A DNA stretch of 64,000 nucleotides from Brachycybe producta. Its lineage: Eukaryota > Arthropoda > Diplopoda > Playtdesmida > Andrognathidae. The notes under the pieces were generated by a model that was given only the letters and a program-made list of their open reading frames with translations, searched no databases and was not told the DNA's origin. Position numbers and translations under genes: made by a program. Location of the stretch: the NCBI GenBank assembly GCA_036925085.1, contig JAUPFP010000033.1:186001-250000 (forward strand), given 5' to 3'. Below are positions 1 to 10,110 of the stretch, piece after piece (position 1 is the first letter of the stretch; each line of letters starts with the position of its first letter).

Positions 1-203
1 AACAATTTTAAAAAAATATTGTCTGCTTAAAGTTGGGTCATTTTTAAACTGAAATAAAAAGCTTATTTTGAAAGATATCAAACTTGAAAATAACCCTTCT
101 ACTTTCTAAAACACTTTCAATTTCTCCTTAGTGTTGCGCGTTTTTGAAACGCAGAATAAAGAGACTTCGAAAATCAACTGTTTCTAAACCTTCTTTAAAA
201 AAA
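1..203. mobile_element. Family D palindromic element, right half (D1), cut by window edge
   Basis: Opens inside the element: the inner part (TTGTCTGCTTAAAGTTGGGTC, then a GATATCAA segment) is followed by CTTTCTAAAACAC, then a segment like the D end (GCAGAATAAAGAGACTTCG, CTAAACC). The order matches fuller copies at 1.1, 7.6 and 52.6 kb. Non-autonomous: no open frame of note. The superfamily is unassigned. Confidence 0.6.
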
Positions 204-380
204 AAATGAAAGTGTTTTAGAAACTAGAAAGATATATATTATTCTATATTTTGATATATTTAAAAAAAAGTTTATTTTAAAATATATCAACATGAAAATA
301 CTAATTAGTGATTGAACTACCCTTCTAGTTTCTAAAACACTTTTAAGTTCCCTACTCAACTTTTCAAAACTTGAAAAAAT
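204..380. mobile_element. Short internally deleted family D copy (D2)
   Basis: GTGTTTTAGAAACTAGAA near 210 pairs with TTCTAGTTTCTAAAACAC near 329, enclosing a shortened centre. Both arms are diagnostic of family D. The outer ends are missing or too diverged to place. Confidence 0.45.
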
Positions 381-1109
381 TTATATGATTGTTCTTGTGT
401 GGCTTATATTTATTTCCATTTTAATAACCGTCAACTTTATGAAAATACTAATTTATTTCTACAGATATGATAATTAAAATTTCAAATTATTTACTATAAC
501 TAATTAACTATCTCTTTTTTTTCTAAACATAAACTTAACTTCCTCAATAACTTAAATAAATAAATTCCCACACAAAACAAAAAAAACAACAAACCAAAGT
601 ACATGTTTTACTATAAGTTGCAACCTTAGAACTTAAGTTAACACCATCATGTTAATAAGTATGATAATTATTGGCAAGCAATTAAAATACAAAATGAGTG
701 CTTTATGCTTTTATCATATAATTCATAATCCATAAATCATAAAAGTTGGGTGGCAATAATTAAAAAAAAAAAAAATTCCGCCATTTTTGCCCCTTTAGCA
801 GAGTCTAGTAAATAAGACTAAATTTCTAGATTTCTGATAATAATAATAACTTCATGAAAAAGAAAGTTTAAAAGTATTAGAAACTAGAAGTGCAAAGAAG
901 CTAATGCCATATTTTCACAATAAATTATTTAAAAACAAATATATTACGGTAGATCATAAAAGTTTTCATTTTTTCAAAACTTCTGTCATCAAATTTTTAA
1001 TAATTTCAAATAAGAAAAACATCTTTAGCAATTTAAATATTGTTCCTTAACTATTCTAGTTTTTTTTTTTATAAAAATAAACGTTTTTTCTTCTTCGGAA
1101 TGTTATTTG
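381..1109. other. AT-rich stretch, no gene seen
   Basis: AT-rich DNA with poly-A and poly-T runs. Only a weak D-like motif (TATTAGAAACTAGAAG, about 876-891) stands out. No coding or RNA signal seen. Confidence 0.6.
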
Positions 1110-1530
1110 TAGAAAGCTTAAATTAAGCTAATTTTGAAAATCTGAACAGCTAATTTTCAAACTCTTTAAGTATTCTGTCTTTTCAGAAGAGCAGCAAAAT
1201 CAAGAGAAACCAGAAAGTGTTTTAGAAACTAGAAGGGTAGCTCAATTCACTTAAGGTTATTTTTGTGTTGATGTCTTTCATAATAAACTTTTTCAATTTT
1301 ATATTTTGGACCATTTTCAATTCAAAAATGGTCCAAAATCCAAATTGAATATATATATATACATACTGTATATAAAAGTTTATTTTAAAAGATATCACCT
1401 GAAAATACCTTCAAGTGATAAGTTACCCGTCTAGTTTCTAAAACGCATAAAAGTTTTTCTTTAATTTTGCACCTGAAAGACAGGATAACCAAGAGTTCCG
1501 AGAAACGTTTACACTTTAAAATCACCGTAA
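1110..1530. mobile_element. Family D palindromic element, nearly full length (D3)
   Basis: Left arm: TATTCTGTCTTTTCAGAAG, then GTGTTTTAGAAACTAGAAGG, then AGCTCAATTCACTTAAGG. Right arm: the complement of the same blocks, ending GTTTACACTTTAAAATCACC. The centre holds a small hairpin (TTGGACCATTTT with AAAATGGTCCAA, about 1307-1341) and a short TA run. No transposase frame. Confidence 0.65.
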
Positions 1531-1547
1531 GAGACCTTAAGTTGGAA

Positions 1548-1716
1548 AACTTGACACTTGAACTTCAACTTGAACCCTCTCTCTCTGAATAGAGTTCTTA
1601 ACAACGAAAAAGCCCCCTGTGTTTAATGAATATTCCTGAACAAGGGCTTTTCTTTGTTTACTTCACTACTCAGAGGGTTCAAAATTCAAGTTGAAAGTTC
1701 AAGTAGCAAATTTTTA
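1548..1716. mobile_element. Family E inverted repeat (E1)
   Basis: Arms: ACTTGACACTTGAACTTCAA and TTGAACCCTCTCT on the left, AGAGGGTTC, ATTCAAGTTGAAAGTTCAAG on the right. A second inner stem is AAAGCCCC with AAGGGCTTTT. A related pair lies at about 30.96-31.10 kb, and single ends at 2.24 and 30.09 kb. Confidence 0.5.
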
Positions 1717-1742
1717 TTCGTTGAGCAACTGTTGAATGGACC

Positions 1743-1856
1743 CAGTGGCGTAGCTATGTCTTGGTTGCGCCGCCGCCCCCTGCTGCTTAAAACTTTGCGC
1801 CCCCTTTGCACCCCCAGCAGTCGCGAAGGCTGCGAGTCCTGAGCTTACGCCCCTAG
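1743..1856. mobile_element. Short hAT-like element (Y1)
   Basis: Starts CAGTGGCGTAGCTA and ends, on the opposite strand, CTAGGGGCGTAAGCTC. It is flanked by a 7-bp direct repeat ATGGACC (1736-1742 and 1857-1863). CAGTGGCG-type termini and 7-8 bp duplications fit hAT. The interior is GC-rich against an AT-rich background. The short open frame across it does not resemble a known protein. Confidence 0.55.
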
Positions 1857-2308
1857 ATGGACCTAAAAAAAAAAGACTGGACACATTCCAAAATGTCTAC
1901 CATTTAAGACTTAAAGAAAGAAGGAGTCAATCAAATCTGTTGGTGTTGTTTATGAATCAACACAATGACACCACCATCATCATCAACTATTTTATTAGTG
2001 GACAATTAAATCCTTTAATTAACCACTTTTAACAACCCATACAAAAATAAAAGACGACAACAAACAAAATAGTCCATAAACCTCTGTCTCTTCTCCCTCA
2101 GACACTTTGCATTCATTTGAACCAAGTTCATAGACTTCTTTTTCATTTAATTCTTTGCTAATGTCAATTTAAATAAACCTCTTAATCTATAGAAATGTAT
2201 AGAAAAAAGGGGAGGGGGGATGAGACTACATCACTTGAACCCTCTCTGAACAGGCTTCAAACATGCAATAACACTGTTCAGTGATACTTAATGAATAACA
2301 AAAACAAT
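1857..2308. other. AT-rich stretch, no gene seen
   Basis: Contains one solo family E end (TTGAACCCTCTCTGAACAGG near 2238) and a G-run near 2210. Nothing else recognisable. Confidence 0.55.
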
Positions 2309-2423
2309 TACGCTTTTTGCAATCAAAAAGCCTTGTTAGTTAGAGGCTAGAATTTGTCTAAAATTATATATTGTAGATTCATTCTAGCCTCAAGCCAGCT
2401 TCAAAAAGCATAATTTTTCTTAC
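2309..2423. mobile_element. Family H-like core fragment
   Basis: Palindromic: ATTACGCTTTTTGCAATCAAAAAGC with GTTAGAGGCTAG on the left, TCTAGCCTC and CAAAAAGCATAAT on the right. This equals the centre of family H (17.3-19.9 kb) without the GGGCTCGG ends. Confidence 0.4.
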
Positions 2424-2430
2424 CTTAATA

Positions 2431-2510
2431 AGGTGACTGAAAAGATATTTATTTCATTTTTGTCCACCTAGATGGCATCACTGCAGTGATTAATACTAAG
2501 GGCAATATAG
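2431..2510. repeat. Dispersed repeat P (copy 1)
   Basis: AAGGTGACTGAAAAGATATTTATTT then CTAGATGGCATCACT resembles 54.23-54.31 kb (AAGGTGG, GATATTTATTTTG, GATGGCGCCACT) and part of 12.09-12.13 kb. Boundaries uncertain. Confidence 0.35.
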
Positions 2511-3440
2511 ATGTGTTTTTTTTTTGTTTGGAAAATTTGGACGCAAAAACGTCAAACTTTGTTTTAGAAACAACATTATGAAAAAAATTCAAATTGTTTT
2601 CAAAACTAGAATGGTAAAAGACTATACTAAACGTTTTTTCGTGGCAATTATCTTAAAAAATAAAACATTTTATAGTTCAATTTGAAAAATGATCCGTTTT
2701 TTGGGGTTTTTTCCATTGACATTGAGATTATTTTCGCCTTTTTTTTAAAAATATCATGAAAAAAAAACTTTTAGCATTATCGTCAACTATTCTAACTTCT
2801 AAACACTTCGAATTTTTTTTCGTAATGTTTCTCCTGAAAAAACGTTCGCTTAGGGGGGACATCTTATCGAACATAAAACACCAAGCAGGCGCGCGCCATC
2901 TGAGAGGACGAAAACAAAATAAGTATCTATTCAGCCACACTAATCTGAGTGTTCAAAAATTTAAGTTCAAGGTGCTAAGTTTAACCATTGATGAATTATT
3001 AGCATTGGTGTCTCTGGTGCTGATGGATGGATGGACCGGTCTACAACTTAAGAAAATTTTTATGTTTTTTCTTGTGTCGTCCAGACATTTTAGGTCAGTG
3101 GACTTGTTCTTTTTCTCTCTATCAATTTACAAAAAATAAAAAAACAAGAATGTTTGAAGTGTTAGAATGACTGTCTATAAAATATAACTCCATTTGACAC
3201 TAAACATTCTAGAGACAGAGAGAGAGGAAAGTATTTGGCGTGTCTCGTCTTCAAAGTTTAATCTCAACACCAAACAGACAAATGGAAGTCATAAAAAAAA
3301 GGGGCCGCTATTTGACAGCTAAATGATGGATCGTACAAACACAACAATTCAAATTTGATTTCTAATTAAACATTCATTTGATAAACCTCAAGCTTATATC
3401 ACTATCAGACTTATATATCGATATTATGGTATCGAAACTA
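2511..3440. other. Stretch with no supported gene
   Basis: Open frames on both strands around 2730-3140 are rich in Lys, Phe and Leu and overlap each other, as expected from A/T runs. No start context, splice pattern or family motif. I see no feature. Confidence 0.55.
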
Positions 3441-3442
3441 AA

Positions 3443-4177
3443 AGTGGGGAGGGGTGGGTATTCACCAAAAGCGCGAGCAAGAGTACTTAAAAAACATTTC
3501 AAAGTGCTCGCCGATGTTTGCTCGTGTTCCTTTGAAATGCTGGCTACCATGCGGTCATATCGGAGCAAATATGTTCTTGTTCGCATCGTTTACAGCAAGC
3601 ATGTCAAACCTCGCGGGCCCACAACGAATATCTTTGTGGCCCAGCCACTGTCAGATCCAGGATTACTGACTTGGGTCAGTTCTGAAAGTAATCACTGCGA
3701 ACAAGATTTCCCCCGAAGTAGGAAAGACTGTATAGCAGAGAAGAAATGCCAAGTGTCAGGAAGAAAACATTAATTTTACCGTTGTCCTTGTTCTTTTTTT
3801 ATAGTGTATTTTACGAAATAAACGTACGTTTAAATAAAAATGGAAGTTTTTTTTTTTTTTGCGGCCCACATAAACTTAAGACCTTGTTTATTTGGCCCGT
3901 GTTAGCCTTTGAATTTGACATGCTTGGTTTACAGCGAGCACTTGAACCACACTATACCACAGGCATTTCAACAATATACAAATAATCTTCATCCACACTA
4001 AACGAGCACGAACAGATCTTTCCTTTGATGTACTGCCATCCACTCGATCTTTTTCTCAACACGTACGAGCGAATGTTTGCTCGCTTGCTAACCGGTACTC
4101 GCCCCAGATGATTATTGAGTGAGAATGCTTTCTCGCTCTTGTTTGCTCTTTTGGTGAATTTTCCCCTACCCACCCTT
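3443..4177. mobile_element. Non-autonomous transposon with ~40 bp terminal inverted repeats (family M)
   Basis: The left end (GGGGTGGGTATTCACCAAAAG then GCGAGCAAGAG) is matched by the complement of the right end (CTCTTGTTTGCTCTTTTGGTGAA then CCCCTACCCACCC). The ~735 bp interior is more GC-balanced than its surroundings. A forward frame of about 130 codons (3378-3773) starts outside the left end and shows no known domain, so it is not called. Target duplication unclear. Confidence 0.6.
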
Positions 4178-4197
4178 TAAACCATGTGCTTTCGGCG

Positions 4198-4527
4198 CAG
4201 GGAAATCCGCCGATACAGATGTCAACGGTTCAAAACCGGTACAACCGGTTTGCCAATTAATAGAACTGATAGAAATAGTTAGCCAGTATAGGTCGAACTG
4301 GTTCCGAACCGATTAGAAACGACGATTCCGTTCAATACTTTGCCCCCTCTAACTAATCTGCTAATTGCATATTGGGAACCGGTTCGTCAAGATCGACGAA
4401 CTGATCAAAATCGCTTTCCAAAAAATCGCGAACCGATTAAACCGGTTCCAAATCGAGTAGAAACGGTTCGGTTCTACCCGTTGCCAAATCTATCTGCTGA
4501 TCAAATCGGCATCGGTTCCCACCTCTA
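4198..4527. mobile_element. hAT-like element rich in ACCGGTT motifs (family N)
   Basis: The right end is CGGTTCCCACCTCTA, i.e. TAGAGGTGGGAACCG on the other strand, a hAT-style terminus also used by family F. The body repeats AACCGGTT and GAACCGATT in both orientations. Left boundary (CAGGGAAATCC) uncertain. No coding capacity. Confidence 0.45.
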
Positions 4528-4553
4528 CTCCTTCCCCTCCCTATAACACTATC

Positions 4554-4938
4554 TAGAGGTGGAACGAATCCTACATTTTCTCGAATCCGAATCCTAAAAG
4601 GTTCTCGAATCCTTTATATATAAGAATCCTATATTATTCATGAAGAAGATACAAATAAATGAAATAATACTAAATATTAAATTATTAATAATAAAAAACA
4701 AGTGTGGCTTCACTCAGGGTCGCCAAAAGGTGATATTGGTGATCCGGGTACAACACCGAAATTGCAAAAATCGCCGGTTTTGAACGTCAATGGAGTTAAA
4801 ACTAATTTTACCAAAGTTTTTTAAGTTTTTTTTTAGGTTAGGATTCGATAGGCGAAAAAAGCGCAAAGATTCGAGTTTTCGAATCTCGAATATTTTTTCA
4901 AGGATTTTTCCAGGATTCGAATGCCCCCCCATCCCTTA
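4554..4938 (+). mobile_element. hAT-type MITE (F1)
   Basis: Starts TAGAGGTGGAACGAATCC and ends CCATCCCTTA. Interior landmarks shared with F2-F4 are CTCGAATCC repeats, a GATACAAATAAATGAAAT segment, GGTGATCCGGGTAC, ATCGCCGGTTTT and TCGAGTTTTCGAATCTCGAA. No matching 8-bp flanks survive. It lies 26 bp from the end of N, which shares the TAGAGGTGG terminus. Confidence 0.7.
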
Positions 4939-5820
4939 TAACATCCATTTTGCATATCCAAATCCAATCCAATTTATGAAAACTTTTGTTTCTTTTTTTT
5001 TTGCCAAAACAAACACAAAACAAAGTCCTAGAAATTTTGTTCCACGTTATTTTTTTTTCTTCTTTGGAAACACTGTGTTCATATTATATTTATATTACAA
5101 AGTTGTTATTACACAAGAAGGCAAATATAATGGGCTGTACATTTTAAATGCGACGACGACGACAAGAAACATAAAGGGAGAGAGAGTGAGTGTGGTGCAA
5201 ATATTTGTTTTTCAGCTTCCACATTCTCTCTCTCTCTTTTGTATTATCAACCATAAAACACACACATTTCAGGCAAAAGGGAGAAAAAAATATTCTACTT
5301 TATATTATTACATAGATATATAGGAAAAGTCAAGAAAAAGAATCTTTTTATTGTTGTTTTAAGAGAAATTCTTGACTTTCAATGTAATTTAATGATTTGC
5401 GCCACACACTCTTTTCGAGCGTATTATTACTATTTAAGTTTGTTTTCAGTTTTCAATAAAATTACCATCTAGGAAATAAACTAATTGTAATTTGGAGATA
5501 AAACCTGGTGGCGGCGTGTATAATGTGTGTGAAATAATCTAAAAAAAAAATGTTTTATTTTCTCCTTCTTTTCATGAATATTAATAATAAAAATGAAATA
5601 TATACAAGTATGAGCCAGAAACAAAATATGCCACCACAGTTTAATTTTTATCAAAAGTCTACTTGGCGTAGACAACAACAGTCAATATGTTGTTTAAAAT
5701 TGAATATCGAAGAAATTATAAAAGTTTAAAATTTAAAATTTTAAATGGTTCTTAACAATAATTATAAAAAAAAATAAGTTATGAAAAAATAAACTAAAGT
5801 AGTAGAGAATTAAACCAGTT
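4939..5820. other. AT-rich stretch, no gene seen
   Basis: A forward open frame from inside F1 to 5323 (177 codons) is Phe, Lys and Tyr rich and crosses GA/CT runs, so it is not called. A short stem (GTCAAGAA with TTCTTGAC, about 5329-5375) is present. Otherwise featureless. Confidence 0.55.
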
Positions 5821-5821
5821 A

Positions 5822-6119
5822 TACCTTTGTAAACACATGAGTTAAATGAATTCAAATTAAATGTGTTTAGGTGAATTATACGGAACCCCGTTAAGGACTT
5901 GAACCCAAATAAAAATTGACTTTATTATTAATATTTTAAAATTGAAATACTAAATCAATATTTTTTCAATAGTTTATATAATTATATTTAAGTATTAATT
6001 CAATATTTTCATATTTTTAAATTGAATTCGATGACATATTGTTTGTTTGTCCATCACAGGGCTCCGTAGAACATGTTTCTTATTTAAATACATTTAAATT
6101 ATCAGGTGTGTACTAGGTA
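5822..6119 (+). mobile_element. PIF/Harbinger-like MITE (G1)
   Basis: Ends TACCTTTGTAAACACATGAG and, on the other strand, TACCTAGTACACACCTGATA. Flanked by TTA on both sides (5819-5821, 6120-6122). TWA target duplications are the hallmark of PIF/Harbinger. The internal text (GACTTTATTATTAATATTTT, ATTGTTTGTTTGTCC, CAGGGCTC) is shared with four other copies. No transposase. Confidence 0.8.
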
Positions 6120-6164
6120 TTAGTTTCCTTTTAGAAACGAAAAATTGCAATTTAAACATCAGTT

Positions 6165-6242
6165 TTTAAAAATTAACAGCTTCTTTAGAAATCTGTTTAA
6201 TTTTTTTTAAACAGATTTCTAAAGAAGTTGGTAATTTTTAAA
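6165..6242. repeat. Compact hairpin, 36-nt stem and 6-nt loop
   Basis: 6165-6200 pairs with 6207-6242 with only two mismatches (stem core CTTCTTTAGAAATCTGTTTAA). The loop is six T. It lies 43 bp after G1. It could be a tiny foldback element or an expressed hairpin; sequence alone does not decide. Confidence 0.6.
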
Positions 6243-6570
6243 TCTAAATTTACATAAATAAATCTACATGTTCAAAAATGCTGTTAAATAATTAATCAAA
6301 TTTATGACATTTTAAATGTATAAGTTTTGATAGTTGATAAGTTAATATTAATTAATATAAATTTAATAAAGTTAATTCAATTTTAATTTTAAAAATACAT
6401 AATATTTAAATGGGTTTTAAGTTAGTTTTCTTCATTTCTCGTACTTTTTTGATGAGAATATTATTTTAAATGCATTAAATGGTTTTTTCTTCACGCATAA
6501 TTATTACTGGTTAAAAATAAAAGAACCCCTCAAATCTTACGTTACTTGCTTTTAATGTAAATTTAATTCA

Positions 6571-6635
6571 GGATTTACTCACCTAGAAAAAAAAAGAAAA
6601 ATATGAAACAAATTAGAAAACATTTGAAATTTTTT
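6571..6635 (+). repeat. Dispersed repeat shared with 49.1 kb
   Basis: GGATTTACTCACCTAGAAAA followed by A-rich DNA and AACAAATTAGAAAA recurs near 49096-49160 in the same order. The function is unknown. The upstream DNA is only loosely similar. Confidence 0.4.
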
Positions 6636-7390
6636 ACAAAAAAAAAACATACTGAAAAATACAAAAAAAAAAACATACTGAAAAATGTAAATAAAAAAAA
6701 CACTGCAATTTTAAACCCGGGGTTTCAACATCGAAAACAAAAACCTTCTTAGTAACTCAAGGTGGTTTTAAAAAAACTTGTAACAAACAACATCGGGATG
6801 TTCATTAACCACCTTAAGAAGAGATTTACACACACACACACACTAATAATGGATGGACACACATTAAATGAAAATCATCTTCGATATTATTTATTTCATT
6901 AAATAACCTCGCGTCCTCTCTCTCCCTTTCTTTAATATAAAAATTCATTCATCCCGACATTCATGATTCATCACACACACAAATCACTCATCAATGTGAC
7001 ATGTGATCTTCATCACACGCTCAATCATTGTTTTTTTAGGGGTGATTTTTCTCAACTAATTTTCGTTTTTGACGCATTTGCACAAAATCTATTTAGATAA
7101 ACTACTTCTTCTCTCCGCCCAATATAGAATTTTTTCCACGCTAGAAAAACCAGATTAAGTTTACCCTCCTTTCCCCCCCCCCTCTCCACACCTTTTAACA
7201 ACCTAGATTCTAAAACACACTTTCCCCCCCCCCCTTCTTTTACTCATCAGAAAACTCATCACCATACAACAGACACAAACGAAAAAAAAAACATTTGTTT
7301 TGCGTCACATTTATCACAATGAACAAGAAAAACTTTCATTCAAATTACTTTTCAACCTTTTTTTTAAAAAAAAAAAATTGTAAAGTGCAT

Positions 7391-7408
7391 AATTTGCATA
7401 TGCAAATT
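7391..7408. promoter_or_regulatory. Perfect palindrome of two POU octamer motifs
   Basis: AATTTGCATATGCAAATT joins ATTTGCAT and ATGCAAAT back to back. ATGCAAAT is the classical octamer bound by POU factors. Whether it is used here is unknown. Confidence 0.3.
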
Positions 7409-7589
7409 TTTTTTGTAAAAAGAAAATACGGTTCAAAAATTTAAGATACAAGAACTATAGGCAGTTACATGATAAATGTTTTTTCTTTTGACGACGATAT
7501 CTTTTAAAATAAAACTTTTTTATGACAGTTTTAAGTTTATCCAAAAAAACAACAATAACATGGAATTTATTAAGTTTTTTCTATTCTAA

Positions 7590-7902
7590 TGAATGTAAAT
7601 AGTTTCTGAACTCTGATTATTCTGTCATTCAGGTGTACAATTAAGAGAAACTTGAATGTATTTTAGAAACTAGAAAGAGATAGAGCTCAAATAACTTATT
7701 TTAATGTTGCTATCCTTCAAAATAAACTTTTTATGGATAAATTAAAACATCGTGTCTGCTTGAAGTTGGGTCATTTTCAAACTGACATAAAAAAAAGCTT
7801 ATTTTGAAAGATATCATCAAACGTGAGTGAGCTACCCTTCTAGTTTCTAAAACACAATCAAGTTTGACTTGAATTTTTGCACCTGATTTTTATTGTATAA
7901 AA
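7590..7902. mobile_element. Family D element (D4), right end interrupted by F2
   Basis: Carries TTATTCTGTCATTCAGGTG, ATTTTAGAAACTAGAA, the central TGCTTGAAGTTGGGTC block and CTTCTAGTTTCTAAAACAC, then GCACCTGATTTTTATTGTA. F2 sits where the final part of D should follow. Confidence 0.6.
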
Positions 7903-8285
7903 TAGAGGTGGGACGAATCCTAAAGGTTCTCGAATCCCTCAAATCTCTCGAATCCTTCGCATAAGAATCCTACATTATTCATTAAGAAGATACAAATAAA
8001 TGAAATAATATTCAATATTATATTATTAATGATAACGCCACAAGGTGATCCATTGGTGATCTGGGTACCACCGAAATTGCAACAATCGCCGGTTTTTTTT
8101 TGTTAGTGAACGCTTCTATTGGATGTCAATGGAGTTAAAACTAATTTTCTCAAAGCTTTTAATTAAAGGTTAGGATTCGAAAGATTCGCGAAAGACTTTG
8201 AAAAAAGCGTGAAGATTCGAGTTTTCGAATCTCGAATCTTTTTCAAGATTCACCGAGATTCAAGGATTCAAATGGCCCATCCCTA
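7903..8285 (+). mobile_element. hAT-type MITE with intact 8-bp target duplication (F2)
   Basis: Termini TAGAGGTGGGACGAATCC and CCATCCCTA. Flanked by GTATAAAA at 7895-7902 and 8286-8293, an exact 8-bp duplication as expected of hAT elements. Same interior as F1, F3 and F4. No coding capacity. Confidence 0.85.
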
Positions 8286-9436
8286 GTATAAAATGACCAA
8301 GTTTCTTTCATATTTTGCATTTTTTGTGGGTTATTTTTGTTATAAAAATGTATAATTTCTAACACCAAATTGAATATTTTTGAAATTCTTTGAATTTGAA
8401 AAATTACGCTGCAAGCAGCCATAAAGGCCTATGGCAGAGTGACAAGAGTCCAAGTGCAGCATAGAAAATGCATTGTCAAAACCAGAAAATATAAAACCCC
8501 ATTGATATAAACCCAACAACAATTTCAATATTTTTTAATGCTGCAAATATCTTTATTTAAACAAAAGAATTTACTCCCTTTATGATCATTATTAGACATT
8601 CTACACACTGCATGCCTAAAAATCTAGCCACTGTAGAAATTTATTATAAAAACAATGACTTTTACATTAAAAAAAATCCATTGTAATTAATTATCAAAAT
8701 GACTAATTTTTCAACATTGGCGTTAAACATAAATATTAAGAGACTTTTGGTATTTTCTCCTCAAGTCTCTCTTTCTCTGAGTCCATAAATTATAATTGTT
8801 TAAATAAGTTAACAAAAATATTTCATTTTTTTTTCTTTTGTCTTCTTATTCAATGGTTTAGAAGAAAGAGAAAAAGACAAGAAAAGAAGACAAGACACCT
8901 GTCGGTCGGTATTATAAGTCTTATAAGAAGACAAGGCGGCGGCAAATAAATGTTCTATTTCAACTTTGTACTTTATATATTATTATTATTCCCTTTTGTA
9001 AAACCAAGTCACACATAAGTGAAACCTCCATAATGTTTATTCATGAACTTCAACAAGAAAACGAGAAAAACTTTTCATAATAATAAAAAAAAAGTCGTTA
9101 TTTTTAAAATAAAAAAAAAATCTCTCCAAACACAAACAGAACAAAAAAAAAACACGAACATCAACAACATACAAAAAGATATATTTATATGCATGTAATA
9201 TACAACAAAAAGACACATTCATAACAATAAGTGACGTCACGAGACTTGAATTTTCTTTTGTTGTATTTGTAAAACAAGTTTACATATAAATAAGTAAAAA
9301 AAAGCCACCAGTGACTATGAGGAGGCTCCTCCAAATAATATTTGCACAATCAGCTCTCCTCTAGTACTGTAGCTAAAAAAAATGACTGATTCCACTGTAT
9401 ACGTATGTTTTATGTACTTTTGTTCTTGTATAAGGC
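8286..9436. other. AT-rich stretch, no gene seen
   Basis: Poly-A and poly-T rich, with AAGAAGACAAG-type purine runs near 8870-8940. A small palindrome GAGGAGGCTCCTC lies near 9320. No supported gene. Confidence 0.55.
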
Positions 9437-9925
9437 GATTGAATAAGCGCCAAACTGAACATGTGCCAAATGGAACAAGTGCCAAACATGAACAAATGAC
9501 AAACGGGGCAACCCCAAACAAAACACGCCGCAAACGGAACAAATGCCACACTGAACAAGCGCCAAACTGTTCAAGTTCCAAACTGGACAAGTTCCAAACT
9601 GGACAAGCACCAAACAGAACAAGTGTCACACTGGACAAGCACCAAACAGAACAAGTGTCACACTGGACAAGCACCAAACATAACAAGTGTCACACTGGAC
9701 AAGCACCAAACAGAACAAGTGTCACACTGGACAAGCGCCAAACAGAACAAGTGTCACACTGGACAAGCGCCAAACTGAACAAGTGTCACACTGGACAAGC
9801 ACCAAACAGAACAAGTGTCACACTGGACAAGCGCCAAACAGAACAAGTGTCACACTGGACAAGCGCCAAACTGAACAAGTGCAAAATGGAACAAGTGCCA
9901 AACGAAACAAGTGCCAAAGCCTGAG
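9437..9925 (+). repeat. Minisatellite with 16-bp unit and 32-bp higher-order period
   Basis: About thirty units close to GYGCCAAACTGRACAA. The left third is degenerate. From about 9601 the unit alternates (GCACCAAACAGAACAA / GTGTCACACTGGACAA), and GTGTCACACTGG recurs at 9623, 9655, 9687, 9719, 9751, 9783, 9815 and 9847, exactly 32 bp apart. Several frames stay open on both strands because stop codons are absent from the unit; I attribute this to the repeat, not to a gene. Confidence 0.95.
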
Positions 9926-9949
9926 TCTGCCATAACCACAGAATGATCA

Positions 9950-10110
9950 TTAAAATGACCAACTTTAATATTAAACTGATTTATGAACAAGCTGACTTTC
10001 GAATTCTGATAATTCCCTGTCTGGAGCAACATGAAGAGAAACTAGAAAAAAACTAGAAGAGTAGTTTCTCTTCATAGTTTAAGAGAATTTACACTTTAAA
10101 AATCAACACA
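9950..10110. mobile_element. Family D fragment
   Basis: TGATTTATGAACAAGC, TTCGAATTCTGATAATTCC, a GAGAAACTAGAA block and TTTACACTTTAAAAATCA follow D order, but the centre is missing. Confidence 0.35.

Larger units (their letters stand above)
6243..7589. other. AT-rich stretch with C-runs, no gene seen
   Basis: Holds a tandem pair AAAAACATACTGAAAAAT near 6645-6695, a short inverted pair AAGGTGGTTTTAAAA / TTAACCACCTT (6760-6819), a (CA)n run near 6830 and poly-C tracts near 7175 and 7225. No coding signal. Confidence 0.55.

Noticed and set aside
3378..3773. 131-codon forward frame over family M
   Set aside because: Starts outside the element's left end, ends inside it, and matches no transposase signature I know.
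4790..5323. 177-codon forward open frame
   Set aside because: Begins inside hAT MITE F1, is Phe/Lys/Tyr rich, crosses T-runs and CT repeats, and has no domain or splice context.
9382..9924. 180-codon forward open frame with periodic Thr/Gln/Lys/Asn peptide, and long reverse frames with Leu/Phe/Cys repeats
   Set aside because: It coincides with the 16-bp minisatellite. The unit lacks stop codons in several frames on both strands, so openness is expected without coding.
9437..9925. CRISPR array
   Set aside because: Units are contiguous 16-mers without unique spacers, and the DNA is eukaryotic in character.
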